DNA of 64,000 nucleotides, from NCBI GenBank assembly GCA_900323505.1, contig OOIN01000003.1:620001-684000 (forward strand), read 5' to 3'. A program made the translations under genes and the position numbers. The DNA is from Ustilago trichophora (taxonomy: Eukaryota > Basidiomycota > Ustilaginomycetes > Ustilaginales > Ustilaginaceae). Shown here piece by piece: positions 9,560 through 19,012 of the stretch (position 1 is the stretch's first letter; the number at the start of each line of letters is the position of its first letter). The notes under the pieces were generated by a model. It saw nothing but the letters and a program-made list of their open reading frames with translations, was not told the DNA's origin and did not search any database.

Positions 9560-12500
9560 ATGTCGTTCAACTTCAAATGGCCGACCTTCTCCGAGGAGTT
9601 CCACACGAGCGCCGCTCAGATGCTCAATAGCGCGCTCAACCGTGGACCCAAACCAAAAGTCATTGCAGATGACATCCTCGTCGAAGAGCTTGGTATGGGC
9701 ACCATCCCACCCGAGCTTGAAATCCTTGAGATCGGCGACCTGGGTACAGACCGATTCCGTGGCATCTTCCGACTCACCTATGCAGGCGATGCACATCTTG
9801 TTCTCAAGACAAAAGTACAGGCCAATCCGCTCTCCAAGCCCAACCGAACGGACATTGGTCTCTTCCCATCCTCAAATGCTTCCAGAGGCATCCTCTTTGC
9901 CGCTGCACCGCTCGTCGTACCCATGCATCTGCGACTCTCCTCCGTCAAGCTGCGCGCCATTGTCGTCCTCGTCGTGTCCAAGGCCAAAGGTATCACGCTC
10001 GTCTTCAAGAACGATCCGCTCGAAAGCGTCGAGGTAAGCTCCACCTTTGATAGTGTAGCCGTCATTCAGAAGTACCTTCAGCAAGAGATCGAAGGCCAGC
10101 TTCGTGAGATGTTTCGCGAAGACCTGCCAGGTATCATCCATAGACTAAGCCAGAAATGGCTCAGCGGCGAGGTAAAGTCCGAAAAGGAAAAAGCCAAGCA
10201 GAAGGCTGAGGCAGAAGAGTCGCTGCAAAAGCAGCCTCCGAGGACAAGAGAGCCCATCCTGACTCGCTCCTCCAGCGAGCCATCGGCAGTCCTCGAAACC
10301 GCATCAGCACCAGGCGGCACACCGAAGCGATCGCATTCAAAAGGCAAAAAGTCGCAGCAGGGCAGATCCGGACCAAGTGTTGCTGGATCCGCCGCTTCGC
10401 CCAGTAACTCACCTCCAAAAGCCCGCGGAAACGTGCGACGCCCTCGGCACGTCGCCAAGGCTGCATCGACTTCGGCTGTTTTGCTTCACAACGAGCTCCC
10501 TGTCACACACGCGTCTCCCTTTGATGCCGCATTCCCCGATATTGAGAACTACGACCCAACATATGGTTTGCGTCCTGACGATCTACCAACACATAGAGGC
10601 TTCTCGGGTCTTGGACGGTTGGCACAACGAGGCCTGGGCGGTCTCAAGGATCTCACAGCCTCACCAACGCTGGGGAAGGCGACCACCAGCATGCCAGATC
10701 GTGGAGATATCGATCTAGACGGAGCTGCCGTGTTCGAAGATTTTGACAGGCACTCTGAGGATGTTGACTCGGAGGTGGACCACGAGCACGATGCGCATAG
10801 CAGCTCGCAAGATGGACACCGCACTGATGATGATGTGACGACAGACTCGGGTCGCGATGTCTCTGATGATGTAGGAGACGACGTCTCGGACCTGGACGTC
10901 CACGAGCACAGCAGTCTCGTCGACACATCCATCGACTATACCCGGTTCGGTTACCCTCCCGCTTCTGCCGCATTCTCAGACACGCACGAACTCAATCGCG
11001 CCTCTTCCATCATCTTTGATGACGAACCTCAATCCTCTACAAAACGTGGAAAGCGAGGCTCCACGTCGGGTCGTTCCGCTTCCGGCGCTCGACGCCCATC
11101 ATCCAGCAGATCGGAACGCTCGACCACATCACCTGCGCAAAGGAGGAAGCCAAAAGCTGAAGTCGTGTACGAGACCATCCCTGCGGTTGGAGGAGGCACC
11201 GTCACCAGGCCCAGGGTCTACCACATCGCAAGCAAGGTGCAGCCGCCCGAGGTTGATTGGGACGACGAAGACACTGCGCGACCATCGCAGTACGGCGGTA
11301 CCCCTTCTACAAGAACCGGTGCGACCCGCTTTGGTTCTGACTACGGCAGCGCCACAATGGGTGCACAGAGCTCGCGCACAAACACAGTCAGAGGTATGCA
11401 CGACTCTCCCCATCTCGGTTCTGCGTTCGTCTCTCGTGACAGCAGCGATGAGAGTCTGCTCGATCTTCCTCCAGAATCCTATCATAGCAGTGACGCTTCT
11501 CATCAACAAGCCTTCGATGCCGGGCGATCCTCCGTGTCTGGCTCAGATTTGAGGAGAGGCCTGCCGAATGCAGGAGGACCAGTTTCAACGAGTCGAGAGT
11601 CTTCCTATCGTGACCTCTCCTCACAGGACCTACAGTGGGATCACAGTGCTGCCAGCACCGCTCCGACTTCTTCACAATCGCAGAACTGGGACATGAGAAA
11701 CGATGCTGCCATACGAGCTGCGAACGCCTATGATGGCTCCGACGCCCAGTCAAGCTCCGGCATCAAGTTCCGTAAGAACAAGAGCGCCAATCATCAGCGT
11801 TCCAAGACGATGGGTGGCGGCGATCGCTCCAGCTTCCTGGCGCAACGCGCAGGAGAGGGTCCTGGTTTGGCTGCCACCCCAGCTCGCCATCGAGCTTCTG
11901 CAGCTGCTCGTCCAGGCTTCATCACGTATGCCACATCTCCTCCTGGCGATTCCTCCACTTGGCAGCGCAGCCCACCCCTGCGTGCTTCCTCAGATCGAGA
12001 TGCCGCATTTTCTACGTCGCCAGGCGGAGCCCAAGACATGCTCTCGATCTCGCCATTCCGCGACTCGAGTCTGCATCACGGAAGTCCACGCGGAGCATCA
12101 AACATCGCGGGAGCCTTTGCCAGCGCAAGCAACAGCCCGCAGACGGCAGGCCATTCCAAAAGCGCACAGGGCTCAGGCGCTGCAGCGACCCGCCTGTCCA
12201 TCGATGCCTCTGCACACTTTTTGGACTTGGTCAAGTCCAACCACACTCTGAGTCCATTCACGAGGAACATGGAGCATTTCACTGTGCGAAGTGCGCCCGT
12301 CACGCCTGGCTGGCAGACGGCATCGGGCAGTGCCAGCGCCGTTGGAAGCAGTGCCGCGAGTGGAACGGGTACGACAAGTGGAAGCTCTCAGACCGGTGCC
12401 AAGCACGGTAAGCATCGGAGCAACCACACAGGCCCTCACAAGCATGGTACCGGTAGTGCCCAGGTTGGATCGGAGCAGAGAGCTCAGCGAGATGCAGATT

Positions 12501-12865
12501 CTTCTGTTCCTACCTCTGCCTTGCCTGCCCGGCGCAGACGTACGTTCCAACTAGGCTCTTCGAGCAAGCAAGATGATGTCACCTCGGCATCATCGTCGCC
12601 ATCACCAGTGGACTATCGCGAGGGCTCCCCCTCCAACAAGAACGGAGGAGCTGGCGACGATTATGGGTTCGCCAGATACGCAGGCTCGGGACCGAAACCC
12701 TTCAAAGCTCCCGGATCTGCATCTTCCTCCTCGGTAGCCGATTCGACCAAAGGCCTCCGATCGGGACTAAAAGACGCACGCAGGCGAAGCAGGCCCGATT
12801 CCATGGGTCCGCCTTCCGAAGCTGCCAGATTGAGTGCGCTGCGATGGGAGGCGATCCGCGAATAG
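9560..12865 (+). CDS. MDM34: MDM34, ERMES complex subunit with very long disordered tail
   Basis: Outer-membrane component of the ER-mitochondria encounter structure, which transfers lipids and shapes mitochondria. The N-terminus MSFNFKWPTFSEEFHTSAAQ and the block ILEIGDLGTDRFRGIFRLTY are the recognisable SMP-domain start of Mdm34; the SMP-type region covers about residues 1-210 (ending near REMFREDLPGIIHRLSQKWL). The remaining 890 residues are Ser-, Gly- and charged-residue-rich and look disordered. At 1101 residues it is about twice the usual fungal Mdm34 length. The ATG at 9560 is the first in frame and has A at -3. The gene is intronless. Confidence 0.92.
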   Translation: MSFNFKWPTFSEEFHTSAAQMLNSALNRGPKPKVIADDILVEELGMGTIPPELEILEIGDLGTDRFRGIFRLTYAGDAHLVLKTKVQANPLSKPNRTDIGLFPSSNASRGILFAAAPLVVPMHLRLSSVKLRAIVVLVVSKAKGITLVFKNDPLESVEVSSTFDSVAVIQKYLQQEIEGQLREMFREDLPGIIHRLSQKWLSGEVKSEKEKAKQKAEAEESLQKQPPRTREPILTRSSSEPSAVLETASAPGGTPKRSHSKGKKSQQGRSGPSVAGSAASPSNSPPKARGNVRRPRHVAKAASTSAVLLHNELPVTHASPFDAAFPDIENYDPTYGLRPDDLPTHRGFSGLGRLAQRGLGGLKDLTASPTLGKATTSMPDRGDIDLDGAAVFEDFDRHSEDVDSEVDHEHDAHSSSQDGHRTDDDVTTDSGRDVSDDVGDDVSDLDVHEHSSLVDTSIDYTRFGYPPASAAFSDTHELNRASSIIFDDEPQSSTKRGKRGSTSGRSASGARRPSSSRSERSTTSPAQRRKPKAEVVYETIPAVGGGTVTRPRVYHIASKVQPPEVDWDDEDTARPSQYGGTPSTRTGATRFGSDYGSATMGAQSSRTNTVRGMHDSPHLGSAFVSRDSSDESLLDLPPESYHSSDASHQQAFDAGRSSVSGSDLRRGLPNAGGPVSTSRESSYRDLSSQDLQWDHSAASTAPTSSQSQNWDMRNDAAIRAANAYDGSDAQSSSGIKFRKNKSANHQRSKTMGGGDRSSFLAQRAGEGPGLAATPARHRASAAARPGFITYATSPPGDSSTWQRSPPLRASSDRDAAFSTSPGGAQDMLSISPFRDSSLHHGSPRGASNIAGAFASASNSPQTAGHSKSAQGSGAAATRLSIDASAHFLDLVKSNHTLSPFTRNMEHFTVRSAPVTPGWQTASGSASAVGSSAASGTGTTSGSSQTGAKHGKHRSNHTGPHKHGTGSAQVGSEQRAQRDADSSVPTSALPARRRRTFQLGSSSKQDDVTSASSSPSPVDYREGSPSNKNGGAGDDYGFARYAGSGPKPFKAPGSASSSSVADSTKGLRSGLKDARRRSRPDSMGPPSEAARLSALRWEAIRE

Positions 12866-15800
12866 AACAACCATCTTCCTAGATCTAGATACCCTCTCCT
12901 TAACGACGCTGTCGATATCCTGTCAATGACATTTTACGCCTGACATACCCAACTTTCCCCTTCTTTTGACCGGTCTGTGCTTTTCTTGGCGGTGATCATC
13001 AGGCTATGCCAAGCTCGCGTACAACTTGGAAGGAATGGAGTGCGCTGTGATCGCGTCGATCTTGCGTGAAGGTGACTGAGAGCTTCAGGATCGCGTCACG
13101 GTTGCGATTCGGGAGGGTGTAGCCGAGGAGGCGTGTGCGGGGGGCGTTGAATGGCGCGTGGGGGGCCGTGCCTTCTAGAAGCGACCAGATGTGCTTGGCA
13201 GTCTCGCAGCCGGCAGACGGAGCCACGGAACCAGCCGTCCGGTTCTAGTACCCTTCAATGTGGGGTGGATGTAGTCTTGCGTGACCAATGATCGCGTCGA
13301 AGAACATAGATAAGGAGGCGAAGGGGGCGATCAGCTTAGCGTGGGGTTCGAGGAAGGCTTGGCCATCTCGGCTGGAGGTGATTGATAAGGGCCAAGCGCG
13401 AAGCTTGCAGCAGCACAGCATTGAGAATCTCGAAACAGAAGACCAAGCTCGTCATAGAAGACGCTTCCCGAAGCATATGGTCGGAAAGGCTTGTGACGTG
13501 CGGCGAATGCCAGCTGCAAATAGAAGACAGCTCAGGGTTCGGGGTGGTCCATTGTATTCGCCTTCCTCCGCTCAGAAGCCACACGGAGCTCTGAGCACTT
13601 CGCATTCGCTGCATGCCACACACATTGACTGCAAGTGCGATGTGTGTGCGAGATGTCCCCGACAGGCGAAGGAGCCCAGGGGGAGGCCTGCGGTACGATA
13701 TGCGTCTGCCACGCTTAGACAGGTCTTGGCAGCATATCGTGTCGCAGTCTTGAACAGGTTCGCGCAAAAAAATCCTAAATTGTTGGCCATCGCAATCTCA
13801 CAAGTAATTCTGGCGCGAAATTCGGTGAAATTGGCCGACGGACCAAGGCAAGCTGGAGACATCCGTTTAACCTTTTTCGCCTGCTATGGGAAGCCAGATC
13901 AGACAGACGCTCATTTGAATCGAGAGTTGTCCCTTTTGGCGACGTGCCCTTCTGACGCTGCATCTTAAGTTTGCCCACTGTGGATCCTGGAAAGAGGAGC
14001 AAATTGTGGAGTTTGTGCGGAGAGCTTCCGAACCAAACCGAACTTCTTGGTTGGGACTCCACGAAAAGCGATGCTGCGATGTCGTCTCGATTAGGCATAG
14101 GGTGGGGAAACACAGATCTGAGATCGAAAAACCCTTCCTTGACCACATCAAAGGAGCAAAAAAAAAAGAAATTCAAAATCTTTTCATTTTGAGTTGGCTC
14201 CAGACACTTGACTAAGGAGGAGAGATTTCGGCGAAATTCGCGCAAACCATGAGGGAATAGGGCGGACCGGAAAGACAGGGTCCTCGACATTGCAAAGGAG
14301 TGGCATTTCTCGGCAAGGGTTGAGGGTTAGCCCAAAGAGCCAAGAAATGGGGTCGTCGGTGCTTTGCCATGCTGAGAAAGCCATCTACCGGCTGACGTCT
14401 TTTCCAAATTTGCGAATCGTGGCACCCGGCATTCAGGCTGGAACTCAAATCCATGCCAAGTGGTATGGTTAATGAGGGGATGGTGGGGTCGTGTGGCCTT
14501 ACAATTGAGTATCGGCATGCCTCGCGATCGCACGTCAACGGCTAAACGGAGTGCCTTGGTCGCCAAGACTTGATGCCTGCCATACCGATTTGCTACGCTC
14601 CCATCACACGACCGAGGTGACCCCGATCCACAATGACAACCCCACGATCTTGCCAAGACACATCCAAAGCTTCCCCACCGTCAAGTGTGGCATGCTTACG
14701 GTAGTAATGCTGCACTGAATTGATCTTTCCCCGCCTGACCCACTTGGGAGGTACTTTCGCCGCGCAGAGCATGCCAGAGACTGACAAGATGATGGATTCC
14801 GGGAAATCGAGCATTTGATGCCTCTTGTGCCGCGGCACGTCTGAACGATCCAGTCCACTGTGGTGGTGAGTGTCAATCCACACGAGGCAAGGCAAGGCTT
14901 CGGCTGCGAAGCGATTCTGCGTGTGTGACGGAAGACAGCGTCTGATCGATTACAGCCCGTCAAGAAATAATCGGTGTCGGAAATGCCACAATCCTCGGCG
15001 GAGATACTACCAGCACTCCACGGGACCTGATCGCATGCCAGAAAGCACTCTAGTCGAGCCCGATACAGTAACCGCAATCCTAGCGCACGCCTTCCACGGA
15101 GATCCTGCTCTCCTCATCTCAGCTTTGAGACCAAGCTGCCCACTTGTCGACAGTGGATGACGGGTGTAGATAGCCGTAAGCTAGCCGCGTGATGAGGCTT
15201 GACAAACGAAGGGCACAAACCACATGTTCGGCCTATGGAAGCCGACGCCGTAGTGGCAGAGACCGCCTGTCAGATAACGGAGCCAACCAGAGATCAATCG
15301 AAAAGACGCAGAGTGGACTGGCAACAATAGGAACCATTTTGCTTTCCTGAGGAGCCAAAGACGATTGGGCGGAAGAGGTTTGAGCCTGCGGAAGATCCAC
15401 TTTTTGTGTGTGGCTTTTGCACTTCTCGGCATCTCTAGCTGTTGCTTTCGGCAGACTTGCAGATTCAATACACTACAGAGAGAGTAGAGGCCCCACTCGA
15501 ACGCCTTGGCAGCCGTTTGTAAGACATCCAATTTTGGACGTCGAGAACCCGCTGGGGTTCGAAATCAAATCGTGGAGCCTAATCGACCACTCGATTCAGT
15601 CGCTTTGTAACGCATTGCTATCACGCTACCAAAAGAAACCAGTCCGGAAGTCTAGAAGAATGGCGGACTACTAAAATCAAATCTGGAGCAGGACGAGCAT
15701 CGGTGCTATTTCGTTTGAGACCACAGACAAGAAGATTTCCTGCTGGTTGTGTGATGCTCAAAAGAGCCACGCGAAACTGATGGGGCGATCCCGTGAGGCT

Positions 15801-15874
15801 TTTGGATCAAGAGGCAACGAGAGACAGAAAAATCTCCGACGGGCAACTTGAACGCTCTCTCCGTGAAGGCCAAG

Positions 15875-15892
15875 GAGAGAGAGAGAGAGAGA
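15875..15892. repeat. (GA)n dinucleotide repeat
   Basis: About nine GA units inside the gene-poor region; a similar run is at 17809-17823. Confidence 0.85.
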
Positions 15893-16210
15893 GGGGGAGA
15901 CATTTTCTCCCAAGGCACAAGGCAAAAGGGAGCAGAGAGAGCGGGTGGGCAAGGTCAACCCTGGACCCACCCACATGTCGTTAATCTGCAACCAAAGCGA
16001 ACTCGCCAATCAAAAGGCAAACCAAAAATCAAAGAAAAGGGCTTCCCACATCCGTCAAAGGACTCCTTTTTTTTCGTCACCCTGACTTGGTCACGAAAGC
16101 CTCTCTATGCGTCCAATTAACCTGTCCACGTCGACGCATTGAAAAAACATCAAACACAGACCCTGGCTACTACTGTAGATTCAAAGACTTTACAAAGAAG
16201 CGGGTCTGCA

Positions 16211-16227
16211 TTTTTTTTTTTTTTTTT
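16211..16227. repeat. Poly-T tract (17 nt)
   Basis: Uninterrupted T run in the gene-poor region. Confidence 0.9.
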
Positions 16228-18362
16228 GCCAGAGATTGACCGGCGACCGACATGCGTTGCCTATCCTTTTCCTAACTCAGCTCCAGAAACAGCACTTGCC
16301 AGACGCTTTGTGGTTTTGCTACGCCATGAGGCACGGAAGGTTGCCATATCCTTGCAAATCAGCATCGTGGCTGCCTCATGTCAGGCCCACCTCGTCATCA
16401 CCGACCGCAATGTTACAAGCCGATACTGCACACAGGTGGGAGAGGGAGAAGGTTCGAGGCTGTCGACCGAGGAGGATGGTGCAAGCGGGAGTGGTGATGT
16501 GGGCAGGCCAAGCATTCCTAGCACCAATCTTGGCAGGGTCCCCACTTGCCAAGGCTCCAACTGAGATATTGTCATGGAAAGAGCCGAATTCCGTCAAGGG
16601 AGCGGTCAATTTTTCCCCTCTTCTTTTTTTGCTTCAACTGCGGACCTGTCGTCGGCCCCTGAGCTAAAAATGCGTGCGGCGTGCGTGTGCGTAGCCGTTG
16701 CGTATGCTTTATTACCAGAGTAGGACATCTAATTGCTAATGCTCATGCTCTGATTTCGACACTCGAATCCATATCGAGCTACAGCAGGCAATTGAAAAGA
16801 CGATGAGCTGCTTGTCTCATGCAGCTGTAGCTTCAAAGAGTGCAGCTTGAGGCTGAAGACAGTCTATTTGCAATTTCGAAAAAAGGTTCCAGCCTTGTTG
16901 TGAGTGGAAAATACTCGAGCCTTTTTGCCTGCCAGAGAAGACTCGAGCTGCATCCTCTGCTTCGCTGCACATGGACCCAACTCCGAGAGGTCAACTTGTC
17001 CCTCGAGCACATTGGCAGCAGTGGTGGCAACGTAACTTGGAGCGGCGCCGTGACCGGACCGCAGCAGAAGAGGTCGATCACTGCAGCAAACAGCATGCGG
17101 AAACACCACTGTACGCCTTCTGATTGGTCTTTCAAAGCAACCGGAGGCAAAAGATGTAGAAATGCCGACATCTCAGCTTTGTTTTGCGTGTTGCCTCCTC
17201 AAGCCAAGCCATTCCAGCTCCTGGCCTTGGCTGAAGTCTACGCGCGCATCTTTGTGTGGGCCAAAGTGGGCTCTTCACTTTTAGTGCGTCAACGTGGGCA
17301 AGATTGCGGTCGACCGTCGGTCAAAAGGGAAGGAACGAGGACCTAAGAGTGAATGCGAAAAGGCGCCCCCTACGCCCACAATGTCTGGCCCGCTTCTTCG
17401 CTTCGCTTTCTTCTTCGGACCTCGATAGTTGGTTTCAGGAAGATCAGCAGAGCCAGAGAAATATCATTTTCTCGAATAAGCGACTAAGGCCGATAGACGG
17501 GTGGCTAGCTGGAAGAAGAAAAACTGAAATTGAAACTTCCATATCTTTGACGACCATAGAGGCTGGAAAACTGTTTCTCTTTTTCTTCTTTTGCGTCGGT
17601 TCAAAGTGGCAAACGGCTGAATTTTAAAGCAACCACGCGAAGAATTGGGCGGAATTGCCAAGGGATTCAAAACGTTTTTCAGACACTTATCTGACAGGTG
17701 GCTGTCGATCCCTTGTCCGGCCAACCAACACGAAACCATCAGGCACTAGACCTGTGTCCACGTGCGTAAAAAAAAAAAGAGGTTTTTTTTGGCCAAATCC
17801 GCCACATAGAGAGAGAGAGAGAGGGAGCCCGCCCTGTTGGGGTTTCCAAAATTGAGCTGCAGCTTGCCCATTTTTGCATGCACTCACCGTGTGCCGTTGA
17901 TCCCCTTTTCGAGCGAAGGTACTGTAACATGTTTTGGCTGCCACCCTTGCTCCTCGTCCTCGCCTCTTCGTCGGCCTTTAGCAGGCAAGCAAGCAATCAA
18001 GAAGAAAACTTGCTCGGCAGCAACCCAAATGCCTGCCGATTGGCCAAGAGTCTGCGAGATATGAAGCCTTTTGTGTGTACTGTATGTGTTTGTGTTGGTC
18101 GGTCAGCTGTCTTGACTGTCCGGAACGTTTGCGTTGGCTCTTTCGCCCTTTTTCGGTTGTTCCGACGACACTGAGGTGCTTTGCCCTGTGGCCCTCCTCG
18201 TTCTTGTTCCGTCTGCTGATTTGGGCCCCAATTCTCATGCAAAGAAGCTCAACACACACCTCTTTTGGGACCAAGAGAGGCCTTTTCGCTTGAGCCGATT
18301 GTTTTGGTCGCTGTCCTATTCGCCGCTTCTGCTCGCTGTTTGTATGCCTTGTGCGAAAAGAG

Positions 18363-18368
18363 TATATA
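18363..18368 (+). promoter_or_regulatory. Possible PMA1 TATA box
   Basis: TATATA followed by a pyrimidine-rich, C-rich stretch typical of highly expressed fungal promoters. It lies about 280 bp upstream of the 5' UTR intron donor. Position and base sequence are the only support. Confidence 0.4.
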
Positions 18369-18644
18369 GTCGCTCCATCCCCCCGCTTGATCTTTCGGAC
18401 CTTCCTTCCTTCACCTTTCACCTTACCCACCACCTCTCCCTCCCTGCCATTCGTTCGTTTCTCCCACGACGCACGGTAAAACAGATTTGGCACAAGCGCC
18501 TTCTCTGCCCTTTCAAAAAACCTGCTCTTCGTATCTACACTCGAAAGCAGTCCCCTCCCTTTTCGTTCTTTTGACAGAATCGAGCAACTGCGTTTGCCTT
18601 GATTCTTGAGCTTGAGCGAATCCGATTGAGAAGTCAACAACAGG

Positions 18645-19000
18645 GTAAGTTTTCCGCTCATTCCTCTCGATTCGACCGACGCACACTCTTTTTTCTTTTG
18701 TCTCGTCACACTCTGTGCCGATTCCGAAGAGGCGGGGCTCGAGCTTCCTGCCGCTAGAGCAGAGATTGGGTGCCAATTTCATTGCCAAGCCGCTACCTGC
18801 GTTTTCGTTACAAAACCATTGCCAGCAGCATTTATGAAGAGTCGTCCCCCTTTCGTCTTTGCTCCCACTTCCATCCCCACCACCGATTCCAGTCGCTGAC
18901 AATCCTCTCTTCCCTTCTATCCCTATTTATCTCCCTTTCGCTACATTAGAATCCCCCCTTTCCTGCTTTCCTTCCATTCTTCCTTCCCCCTTCCCCTTAG
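18645..19000 (+). other. 5' UTR intron of PMA1
   Basis: Donor CAGG|GTAAGT at 18645 and acceptor after a long pyrimidine tract, CCCCTTAG|GAATCAGCC, ending at 19000, only 12 bases before the start codon. Length 356 bp. Long leader introns often accompany strongly expressed fungal genes. Predicted from splice signals only. Confidence 0.65.
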
Positions 19001-19012
19001 GAATCAGCCAAC

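Larger units (their letters stand above)
12866..18362. other. Long gene-poor region upstream of PMA1
   Basis: About 5.5 kb with no frame that looks coding on either strand: the open frames present are short, mutually overlapping and lack recognisable motifs. The stretch is visibly richer in A/T and simple runs than the flanking genes: T17 at 16211-16227, (GA)n at 15875-15892 and 17809-17823, A11 at about 17768-17778. No tRNA, LTR, terminal inverted repeat or transposase was found. Its right part is presumably PMA1 regulatory DNA. A non-coding RNA cannot be excluded. Confidence 0.6.

Noticed and set aside
13288..14290. Frames of 226 and 171 codons in the gene-poor region
   Set aside because: They overlap other frames, have no motif, Kozak support or codon bias, and I recognise no family.
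15189..15350. Possible C/D snoRNA (GTGATGA ... CTGA) in the gene-poor region
   Set aside because: Boxes are about 155 bases apart and no flanking stem is present.
17978..18709. 243-codon minus-strand frame near the PMA1 promoter
   Set aside because: Lys/Arg/Ser-rich translation of the complementary pyrimidine-rich promoter and leader; no domain.
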